Origin: Dirofilaria immitis
Lineage: Eukaryota > Nematoda > Chromadorea > Rhabditida > Onchocercidae
Reading direction: 5' to 3'
Assembly: GCA_024305405.1 (NCBI GenBank)
Contig: JAKNDB010000107.1
Location: 3,573,501-3,637,500, forward strand
Length of the DNA stretch: 64,000 nucleotides
Below the pieces are notes generated by a model. It searched no databases. It was not told where the DNA came from and was given only the letters and a program-made list of their open reading frames with translations. Below are positions 54,701 through 64,000 of this stretch, in pieces. The position numbers and the translations under genes were made by a program. Position 1 is the first letter of the stretch; every line of letters begins with the position of its first letter.

Positions 54701-54710
<10 letters not shown>
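51741..54710. other. 5' flank of MBOAT copy 2 and gene-poor DNA
   Basis: Around 52029-52305 (minus) there are two overlapping protein-like frames: a 44-codon signal-peptide-like ORF (52171-52305) and an exon-like stretch (52029-52144) ending at a donor GTAATG. Divergently, 52394-52612 (plus) opens with a hydrophobic start. At 53790-54010 (plus) a 60-codon frame without Met, rich in Asp and Phe, crosses a T9 run. None could be assembled into a gene. Confidence 0.35.

Positions 54711-54755
<45 letters not shown>
54711..54755. repeat. (TA)n microsatellite, 45 bp
   Basis: Uninterrupted TA dinucleotides. The long ORFs reported across it on both strands (54405-54762) are artefacts of the repeat (IYIYIY). 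Confidence 0.95.
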
Positions 54756-54757
<2 letters not shown>

Positions 54758-56670
54758 ATTAATCAAACTTATTATACAAAGCTTGACAAGTTTATTAATT
54801 AGACAGAAACAATTTTGCTTCTATTAACAAATTTCATATATAATTAGTATACTTACATTACTATTTCTATGATAATAATTAGAGAATTAAGTTAAATACA
54901 ATAAATGAATTATTAAATCAAATAAAGTTGAATTAAAAGTTATCAAGATTGATTGAAAAAAATCTTTTATAATAAGCATAAAATATAAATTCTTCTTTTA
55001 ACTATCATTTAGATTGTAATCTTTTTTGAAGAAGAAAAAGAAAAAAGGATGAAAAGTTTTGCAAAAGAAATATTTCACATAAAATGTTTCCCTGACAAAT
55101 TTAAATCTTAATAGATGGCTTATTTTGAGATGCTTATATGATACATTTGTCTATAAACAGGTATGCATACACATATACACATTCATTTATGAGATAGATG
55201 AATTGTTGGAAAGTTTGCTAAATGGATAAATTGATACTTCATCAGGTATCTATTTTACGACTTCTTTGCGCTGATTCAATTCACAAACAAATGGTAACCA
55301 TTTCTCGAAGAGTCATCATTAAGGAATATGATGAATAAAGTGAATTTTTATAATTATCTGATCATAGAATATAAGCATTAATTGTATTGTATACAAACGC
55401 ATCTTATTTGTATTCGATGATTAGATTTTACTACTGCGAAATGATATTTTTAGCATTAGCCAGAACTGATGATGTTTTAGTAAGATGTAAATAGTAATGA
55501 ACCTATTAATTTGATATCAAAATTGTATCAGCATTTTATCAATCATGAGATATTGCCTGATTTCAGTATTTTTGAAAAACATATTTTGTAATTGAACTGA
55601 TTTTGAAATTGAAATTTATTAGATAAACGTAAAGAAATATCGGGCAACTAGTTAACAAAGCTATCAGTAAGATTTTTCGTAATATATTTTAATTAGTTAA
55701 GTTTCTAATTAATGATATGTCAAATTTTGATTTTGATTGAATGCATAAAGTTCAACTATGTGTTTTATGTACAAATGTCATAAATGTTATTATCATATCA
55801 TTATTATCATTATCATTAGGAAAATGATCCGACACATACCTTGATAGTGATCTTCTTTGTTCTTGGTTTAGAGAGCAGCAGAATAAATGCAGCTTAAAAT
55901 TTAATTAATAGTTAAATTTCATCCTGCTATAATTTACACTTCGATATTATAATTAAAAATTAGAAATAATCAAGAAATTCATGCAGCTAAATGTTTGTAA
56001 TTTTAAAACTTAGGTTGTTAGCTATTATCGATGAAATTATTCATTTCCGGTCGCTGACATCAAAGCAAAATTTATGAATGCTGCATGTGGTTTTTATACA
56101 ACAAATGATTTTAATGCAGGGCAACCTGGTACGATTACCATCAAAAAATGTTGTTGCATCTCATTTTTGAAAATTAAATTTCATTTTTTTCTCGAAAGAA
56201 TTACCAACATCTTGAGGTACAAGTTCGATCTTAAAAATGAAATAGTTCCTAAATCAATGAAAAATTTTCTATTATTTATGTAGTAATCAGTAATGAGAAA
56301 TACTATATTATGCTGTATAAAAGTTTTAATCAATATAAACAATCATTTCCATTCAGTCAGGAATGAACTTATTATATATATTCAAATAAAATAAGTAAGG
56401 TAAGTAAACATTTAATTCAAAATATTTCTATGCCAAATGTTACTTTTAAATAAATTAACCAACGATTCAGATATATTAATATTCAAATGCAATCTCTAAT
56501 TAACGATTACTTTATTAAACTAAAATTAAATATAATATTATAAAAAAATAATAAATAAAATGGGATAATAAAGTCACTATTTGATATAATATCTTCGAAT
56601 ATGTAATTGATTCTTATCAAAAATGTTTTATTTCTTTTTTTTAATTTCAATCAATCACCCAGATATTTAT
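54756..56670. other. Gene-poor AT-rich region
   Basis: Only one stretch stands out: 56050-56150 is protein-like on both strands (plus: ADIKAKFMNAACGFY; minus: a Cys-rich frame with CIKIICC). With no splice-consistent partner on either strand, neither is called. Confidence 0.4.
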
Positions 56671-56951
56671 GCAATCTTCCCTTAGATCCTAAATTCAACA
56701 AGACTTACAACTTGTAGCACAGTCAAGATTTGTTGAAAATGAGGAATAATAATATAGCCAGGGGTCTGTGCAATCTTCTGTTTAGATCCTAAATTCAACA
56801 AGACTTACAACTTGTAGCACAGTCAAGATTTGTTGAAAAATGAGGAATAATAATATAGCCAGGGGTCTGTGCAATCTTCTGTTTAGATCCTAAATTCAAC
56901 AAGGCTTACAACTTATAGCACAGTCAAGATTTGTTGAAAAATGAGGAATAA
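56671..56951. repeat. Tandem repeat of about 100 bp, 2.8 copies
   Basis: Three successive copies starting GCAATCTTC and running through TTAGATCCTAAATTCAACAA and AGCACAGTCAAGATTTGTTG. Periods are 99 and 101 bp. Copies 1 and 2 end AATATAGCCAGGGGTCTGT, while copy 3 is truncated and diverges after AATAATCATATC. Within the shared part the copies differ at only a few bases. Confidence 0.95.
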
Positions 56952-57126
56952 TCATATCATTGATAATATTATTAAGCTAATTTGCAAATTTATAATAGAT
57001 CGGGAATGATATTTCCCGGAATCGAAATTATAATTAGTAGAATTGAATTAATGGTAAAACGGAGCCAAGATGCCGGACGGATATTGCTCATCAATAGGAA
57101 TTAGAATCAGAAGCAAAAGGAATTTG

Positions 57127-57282
57127 TTACAACGTAAGAAAAAAAATTAACAACATTAGCAGCAGGAGCAAAAGTAGACAAAGCCATTGGGTATGATGAT
57201 CGTCTGCTTCCATGTAGGCGCCCTTGGACTCCACTATTTTCGGCATGTTTGAACAATCCGTCTCCTTCTTCTTCAGCATCAT
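57127..57282 (-). CDS. Small ORF for a leucine-rich membrane peptide
   Basis: An ATG at 57280-57282 (minus) opens 51 codons: a charged N-terminal part (MMLKKKETDCSNMPKIVESK, then GAYMEADDHHTQW) followed by a leucine-rich transmembrane helix (LCLLLLLLLMLLIFFLTL) and TAA. After the stop another frame continues in the same style (KFLLLLILIPIDEQYPSGIL), reachable if the T8 run near 57141-57148 were one base shorter. This may be a first exon of a type II membrane protein or a short complete peptide. The opposite strand is also open for 66 codons, so assignment is uncertain. No family recognised. Confidence 0.33.
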   Translation of the reverse strand: MMLKKKETDCSNMPKIVESKGAYMEADDHHTQWLCLLLLLLLMLLIFFLTL

Positions 57283-57343
57283 TTTATGTCATGTATCATC
57301 ATCCTTTTAACATGCACATTCAATCGACTAGATAATACAGTGT

Positions 57344-57400
57344 TGATGATGATGATGATAATGATGATAGTGATAGTGATAGTGATAGCGGTAGTGGTAG
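57344..57400 (+). repeat. GAT/AGT triplet microsatellite
   Basis: Runs of GAT and GATAGT triplets with interruptions. Confidence 0.9.
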
Positions 57401-57649
57401 TGTTTCTTCTATAACAATATTTTAGCTTTTGTAGCGATTAACATTAGATAAGCACCTAAAATCATTTCAATACTTTTAAGTATCGGTCGATAGTTGAACC
57501 TGCGACTTTTAACATTCCTTTATATCACCTGCTAATTAAAAAGAAAATGTAAAAAGCAAAAGACATAAAGTAAAATAAACTGTCACTTCTATCCTCATGA
57601 AAAAGTTATTGCTGAATGGATGGAGGATGGCTGTCTCATATTTTATAGA

Positions 57650-57717
57650 TATGTGGGTGTATTTCTGGTTGTGTGGGTGGACGTGGGTATATGTGGGAGT
57701 TCGTGTATGTGTGCTCA
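57650..57717 (+). repeat. GT-rich low-complexity tract
   Basis: Irregular GTGGGT / GTGTATGT units, strongly strand-biased (G and T on the plus strand). Not the nematode telomere repeat TTAGGC. Confidence 0.8.
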
Positions 57718-57787
57718 GATTATAGCAATAGTTATAGTCTACTATTAAAAGCATCAAGCTGATTGATACGATTTACAATAGCAGAAT

Positions 57788-57892
57788 CATCGTCATCATC
57801 ATCATCATCATTATCATCATCATCATTATCATCATCGTCATTATCATCATCATCATTATCATCATCATCATTATCATCATCATCATCACTAT
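57788..57892 (+). repeat. (ATC)n microsatellite, about 105 bp
   Basis: CATCAT triplets regularly interrupted by TTATC and one CGTC. The minus ORF of methionines across it (57773-57955) is a repeat artefact. Confidence 0.95.
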
Positions 57893-60212
57893 CCTCATTC
57901 TTGCAAACATTGACACACCGTAATATTCACTATTTCTGAAAAAAGAGCTTAGCACATAAAAGTAGCAAACTTCTTCACTTTTAAATATTCCTCACTCTCG
58001 TCTTTCCTCTCTCCTTTTCATCGATTTCTCTCCCTCTCTTCCTCCCTTTCCTCTGATATTTTACTTTATCTCTAATTGCTACTTATTTTAGCGAAAATTT
58101 TTCCCCACAAGAGTTTCTGTTTCCTTTAGCCGCTATTGAGGTTCAGAAAAAATGATTTTTCCAATGGTAGCAGTCAAGGAAGTCCTGAAATTGATGAAAT
58201 GAGGAATAAGGGGAAAAGGTAATCCTGATATACATACATACTTATACTCTGGATATCTTGAGAATATTAGAAAGCGCCATGTCGAATAGTTGGAAATCTA
58301 TGATTTTAATTTAATTCTAATCGATATTCAATGTTTTGAATAATTCATGTCCCTCTGTTCATTTTTACAACTACCTGAATTAAATTTATTTCGCAAAAAA
58401 AACATTAATTTAGATTGAGTAATAATCCCCATTGGCCGATAATTCACTCATTCATTCATTCCCGAGATTCCAAAGATAAATAATATTATTGACAATTTAC
58501 CATACCTTTTGAGCATTTCAGTATTTAGGAATTTTATCATACGTTTGTTTTTAGGTTTAAAGCGTTGATGTTTGATGTTCCCGGAAGTTAATGCACTTTG
58601 AGCACAGATTCTTACCATCTTTCGAATGCTTCACTTACATTCGAACGAAAAGAAAATTTATTCGCGATCAACTGTATGTTCGTTTTCTCAGATATACTGC
58701 ATAGCATTGAAGAGTACTTTATAAAAAATAGAAATGTAAGATACATGAAAGTTTTCAGATTCATCATATAACTATTATTTCTTAAAACTATTGATTAAAT
58801 TTGGGAAGCATTACCATCAGATAATCTAACTAAAAATATTTCATTAATTATAATTGTTGAAAAATGAATTATAGACTTGGAATGGATTGGAAAATATCAC
58901 CATGTTGATCGTAATATCATTTCAACAACAAAATGACATATCATAAAAGGCAAATATGGTTGGTATTTAAATTCCATTTTTAAATCTTAGCCATCTTTAA
59001 AGATCAATTTTTGATGAGTTGGAATTCTTTTGAGTTCTTCTAATGATTGCTGAGAATATTGTGTTGGAAAATGGTAAAATATATGAGAAGAAATAGTGAG
59101 AAAGGGCGTTTGACATTCTACGAACCAAGGTATTTTCAAAAGTTTTGACCTCATGAATTACGGATATGCAAATCTTCCCATATTATCTGCTTTCCCATTC
59201 ATTTGTTTCATCTATCAATATTTTTCAAATAGTAGCAAGTTATTAAAGTTGCAGTTGTTGTTGTTATTGTTATCAATCTTAAAAAAAAAAAAAAAAGTGG
59301 GTGAAGGAATAGTAGTGAACTAATTAATAATGTGATCAGCTCTGTTGGAGGCTTCCATTGCTTTCTTCATTCAAACAAAGGAGGCCGTTAATGTTCGTAA
59401 AAATTATAGTAGAAAAAAAAAAAAGATTCGGAACTATTACTTACTTTGCATACCTTTTTATCTACCCATTTCTCCTCCTGATGAGATAGCATCCTTTTCG
59501 TCATTCAAAAGGTCGTCCACTTTTCACCTCATCTTCTTATTTTATCATTTCATCATTTTGTTCTTTATTAAATTTCCTTTTTTTCATTCACTTCTATTTT
59601 ACAATTCTATTCATAAATTTTGCTAGCTACTAATAGTAATTAATATCATTAATAATTCGTTATCATCTCTAATTGTTTTAAAAGAAAGTATATTCCATTA
59701 CTGATCTAGAAAGGATTGCGTTAGCGAAGTGATGATAATTGATTTTGAAATGATAATAAATTAAGAAATATCATTTTTCTTTCGAATTTTATAAAATTAA
59801 ATCATATCAACAGATACAGTTATTATTTCAAAAGTAACATTTAATTTTATCACTTTTTCTCTCCTGATCTTTAATTATTATTTTTTCCTTAGTCAAGTGC
59901 AGTAATTTCAGGTAGTTTTTATAATTAAGTATTAATTAGAAAATGAATAATAATGTAAAAATGATAAGATAGATATAATAGAATATCTATAAAAAAATTC
60001 TTTTTGTTCCATTATACAAAATTCTTTTAGCTTTCAGGATATTTAGGACGATAGAATGATTATTATGGATTTTATTTACAAGCCTTTTGAGTGAGATAAA
60101 TTTAGTGAATAATTTCATAATAGCATTCTTCTACAATTGTTTTATTCATTCATGAATAGTTTTGCAAAATATGAATCAAAAATTTTTATGTCGTAATATT
60201 CAAATTTTCCAG
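57893..60212. other. Gene-poor region
   Basis: The plus-strand frame at 59345-59626 (93 codons, non-ATG start) includes an A11 run. Its downstream half is also open on the minus strand with an acidic stretch (DDLLNDEKDAISSGG). Neither strand has a supported splice partner, so no call is made. Confidence 0.4.
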
Positions 60213-60556
60213 TATCATCGGACACCGACTGAACAAGTAATTTACTGCTGTAAATCGTCAAAGAACCTCTTCGTGTTCGTAAATCATGCAAATCATCTAC
60301 AGGTATGCCAGCAAATCTGCTGCAATTTTTTGTTAAGAATGATGATGATGATTATATATATGATGATAATGTGGATTGTAAACTGAATAAATGTAGATAT
60401 ACATGCCGACAACATACAACACTTTTGAGCTCTTCAAAAAACCGAATTCAGCTATCATATCCGTCAAGAATCAATCATACTTTTTTAGACAAAATTTCAA
60501 TGATGAAGCTTACAATAGATGTTGGAAATTTACCTAAAAAAATTGAGATATTTTAG
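60213..60556 (+). CDS. Possible terminal exon of an unknown gene (one frameshift)
   Basis: A clean acceptor (caaattttccag) is followed by a frame starting YHRTPTEQVIYCCKSSK. Near 60264 the frame must move by one missing base (an AAA run in TCAAAGAACC). It then runs uninterrupted to TAG at 60554-60556: EPLRVRKSCKSS, an acidic stretch KNDDDDYIYDDN, a Cys pair region (CKLNKCRYTC), then a polar tail ending NLPKKIEIF. Restored length is 114 residues. Codon use is less AT-driven than chance ORFs nearby. Without the shift the deposited sequence gives two overlapping frames, 60162-60386 and 60305-60556. No domain recognised and no upstream exon identified. Confidence 0.38.
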
Positions 60557-63500
60557 AGATTTAAATCATTAGAATCAATTATCTGCTTAAATAGGTTTAG
60601 CAATAGCATTTCTATTGTTGATAAATCTAAATCTAAAAATAGGTGAGAAGTCAATTGCTCTATCCATTTGACCTGAATTATGTCATTACGTAAAATGATG
60701 GATTTAATCATCTGATGATCGTTTACTTTCATTTTGTTTAATGAATGTAGGAGAAAATGATATGTTAGTAGTCTCTGTAGTTAAATATTTGAATTTTTCA
60801 TCTTGTTCCTTTTTTTCGCTTCAATCATTTTCATTATTTTTTATTAATATTAAAATGTTTTGAATAATTTTAACTGTAAATTTTTGAATCAATTTGCAAA
60901 AATTAATACTAGTCAATTTATTTGAAGTATTTATGAATCGCAAACCGAAATATTCAATTTAAACTAATTCCAGATTTCATCATATAAGAATACGAAGAAG
61001 TCGTGACAGAAGTTTGATAGACATAAATGGTTAAGTATTCTAGTAATTTATTATGATCAATGATGATAGCTTGGTATATGAAAATTTCAACGCAAAAAAA
61101 GGATTTGTTTCTGTTGAGCATCAGCAAGTATCTTCTTACTCATCAAAACGATCATTTCCTTGAATGAGTACTTTAGAAACTTGAATAGAAATCACCACTT
61201 GAATAAGTGGAACTACTTCAGTAAGAAATAACACCTTTCCTTCTAGAGTTTGTCTGGCGTATATTAAACAATATCATTATAGTCTTAATCCAACAGTGTC
61301 GAGAAAAACACTCAGATACAGATATAGAATATCATGGTATGGGAAAATCATAAATTATATTAGTTTAAGTAAAAAAATTTTTATCGTATTTAAGATGTTG
61401 TAATATATTACTTCATTCTATATCTCAATTTAATGAAGATGGTATAAAAAAGTTGGAAATAAAGAAAATTTATTATTTATATAGATTCCTTAAAAATTCT
61501 TAACTCGGAATTCTTAGAAATAGAAAATCGAATAGTCCCCTACAAGCGTCGTTAAAAGTCAAATATAATTCGATGAGATGCTTGCAAAGAGTCACCACTG
61601 CTGTTGCTGTTGCTGTTGATGTTGCTGCTGCTGAAGTATTCCAACGATCATAAATTCACTTCAAAACCAATCATTCCTTCATCATTTAACAACTAGCTAG
61701 AGTTTTGATTGACTGATCTTTTGATTATTAGAATGACATTATTATTACGGTAGAGAAGAGAATAGATGGGTGGGGAAATTTTAGTGGTTGTGATGTGATT
61801 TGTATTTGTTCGAATTTTTTTTTCATCGATGGATGATTTGTTCAAATTCCGTTCCATATTTAGCTTACTCCTTCTTAAATTTATTTTTCATAATTTTTCT
61901 AACATTCTATTACTTTTGATGACAAATCATGATAATGTGAAATGAATATTTAAAATTTCAATCATTTTAATCAATTATTCTAAAAACTAAAATCAGTGAT
62001 TATTTATTATCATTGAGCTGTTTGAATTGCATATCACTTGTTTACCACTACTCTTTGAATTTCGAAATTAAAAAGAAATAATCGGACGCTAATTCAGTAT
62101 AAAATTAGTTATAACTTTATATATATATATATATAATTACTTTATACTTATTTTTCTGGCCTTCTTCATTTTAACTTATAAATTACCAATATTTCATTTC
62201 TCGAGCACATAACGGAAAATCTTTTCTCAATTCAATATATATTCACCGATTTTTATTCTCACATTTTTCTTTTACTTTGTATATGTTGTTTTCTCATGAC
62301 AAATTCAGTCAAAAGAAAGTTTGTTTACATATTGTTCAGAAGCCACCGAAATTTTCACCAATGTGTTTGTTATTTATAATAGTATATATTTGATATACGT
62401 GTGTATGTATGTATGTGTATGTGTGTGTATATATATATATATATGTATATGTATGCATGTATGCGTGTATCCGGGTATGTCTATATATTGAAATGATTGC
62501 ATTGTCGTATTTGTATTCAACTTTAATTATTACGGTGAGAGAAAGGTATAACATCATCCCTCAAATATATCATGAAAATTATGTAACGGTGCGTCCTTTG
62601 CTACTGTATTTGTAATTAACTATTGCAATCATTATATTTGCCATGATGGCGATATGATAGTTGTTATTATCATTATTATTATCAAGAAGTTTGATCAAAT
62701 GATAGTGATGGTTGAGTAATATCAAAATGTGAGAGCAATTTGCAAAAGTTTTGGAAAAGTGAAAAGACCTGAGTATTCTTCAAAATCGAGCAGTTTTAAT
62801 CTTTAAGAAGAAACAAGTAATAAGTTAGCAAAATCATTTTGTTATCGCTTCTTCAAGAGCAACGAAAACATTCAAAAATGATCAATCAATTGTATTGAGA
62901 TAAAGATTGTTATCATAATTATTGTGATAATAATGGTTTATTATTTTATAAGTTTATTCTTCAGAAAAAGAAAAATTTCATAGAAAAAGTCGATCGTTTG
63001 ATTGATTTTCAATAATTAAATGTTTAATGAGGATTGCAATCTGTAGTATCTATCTGGAATAGTAAAAGACATTAAAATATATATTAGAAAATTCCCAAAG
63101 CCTAGGATGTTTGTAGATGGACAAAAAATGATTCTGTGAAGTCTCGATGATCTACCATCCTCATTTTCAATGAGAACAAAATTTGAAATTGATAACAGAA
63201 AGCAAAGAATGTGTTCTTTGCTGTTACTGATAAGAGGCGTGGCGGTTTACTTAAGGAAGCATAGCTATCTGACGCCATCTATCATTTCTTAGACAAACAT
63301 TTCAATTGTTTGAGAATAAAAATCCTTCACCGAATATTTCTCACTATTTCCTTTCATTTTATCTTCGCTTCTCTGCTTGACCTTTTATCATAATTATCTA
63401 TTTTGAAAATATAAGGAAGCTTTTAATGATTTAATTATTTGAAGTACCAAGCTTAAATCTATCGAATTATCTATAGAATGACACATATAAATGTCTATAT

Positions 63501-64000
63501 CAATACTCTATAAAATTATTTAGTAATATAATCTTTTTGTTTCTTTCTTCTCAATGCAAAAATATATAATATTTTTTTTTGATTATATTTTTAATTAATT
63601 TTTGTTATTATTAAATTGCCAATAAATATCCTAACAAAAATAGATGCACAATTTTTGAAACTTTAACAGTTTGAAATAAAAATTTCTATTTCTTGCAAAT
63701 TATTGGCTATACATTCATTTTATTGTTTTATAGAAATTTATCATTTATTTGAAAAATTTTTTTTTACCATAGCCTATAACGAATTCATCCATTTAGACCT
63801 TAATCTTCTAAGGCAATGTATTTATCCTATTCTTATTTCTATAATTTAAATTCTTTTATAAGCAATGAAAATTGATAATGATAAGAGCATATTGATCATC
63901 GCTTTTTAAAATAAATTAACTTATCCAATAAAAGTTAGCTTATGTAAATATCATTTAAAAACGAAGATATCAGTGAGTTGCTGATTTTGCTGACAAATAG
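60557..64000. other. Gene-poor region with low-complexity tracts
   Basis: Contains a CTG/TTG triplet tract at 61600-61633 (polyGln, polyAla or polyVal in different frames, none with splice support), a short (TA) run at 62117-62136, and the TG/TA tract at 62392-62470. A GC-richer patch at 63195-63300 is open in two frames without recognisable content. Confidence 0.4.
62392..62470 (+). repeat. TG/TA compound microsatellite
   Basis: Alternating TGTGTATG and TATATA units. The ORFs across it on both strands (YVCVYIYI / HTYTYIYI) are repeat artefacts. Confidence 0.9.

Noticed and set aside
54405..54762. Long ORFs on both strands
   Set aside because: Their length comes from the (TA)n microsatellite (IYIYIY).
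57773..57955. Methionine-rich minus ORF
   Set aside because: Translation of the (ATC)n microsatellite.
62336..62615. ORFs over the TG/TA tract
   Set aside because: Low-complexity repeat translation on both strands.
1..64000. tRNA genes, CRISPR arrays, bacterial operons
   Set aside because: No tRNA T-loop and acceptor pairing was spotted, no spaced identical repeats exist, and apart from the purB relic nothing is prokaryotic in style.

Overview
The window reads as nuclear DNA of a nematode, most likely a filarial (Onchocercidae) species. The support is: strongly AT-rich, intron-rich DNA; a four-exon cuticle collagen; decayed 18S and 28S rRNA fragments whose wording matches nematode rRNA; and a decayed piece of a bacterial-type purB, best explained as transfer from a Wolbachia-like endosymbiont. 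No database search was possible, so names rest on motif recognition, intron phase and alignment from memory.

Layout. 0-15 kb is gene-poor: a possible signal-peptide exon (730-831, -), a 28S fragment (2984-3165) and an 18S fragment (11722-11883). 15.6-17.4 kb (-) holds a complete four-exon gene for a small cysteine-rich single-pass membrane protein (Shisa-like, tentative), assembled from exons too short to stand out as long ORFs. At 19.4 kb lies the purB remnant. 20.95-22.09 kb is a 1.1 kb foldback element with ~185 bp inverted arms. 29.76-30.02 kb (+) carries the 3' part of a Pmp3/UPF0057-type proteolipid gene. 35.5-38.4 kb (+) is the cuticle collagen, with a TATA box and initiator. 41.1-51.7 kb (-) is a tandem pair of 12-exon MBOAT genes of the MBOAT1/2 lysophospholipid acyltransferase type, sharing near-identical patches that include introns. 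52-64 kb is again gene-poor, with microsatellites, a 100 bp tandem repeat and several exon-like ORFs.

A key caveat: the collagen and both MBOAT genes each need one or two single-base restorations, and all five fall in homopolymer runs (C4, A6, T7, T6, A5). All five look one base short. This pattern fits consensus under-calling better than five independent pseudogenisation events, so ORF-based gene finding is unreliable here and further exons may be hidden.

The genes do not form one pathway. The collagen belongs to cuticle assembly, the MBOAT pair to membrane phospholipid remodelling, and the two small genes encode membrane proteins. The rRNA and purB fragments are inserted, non-functional debris.
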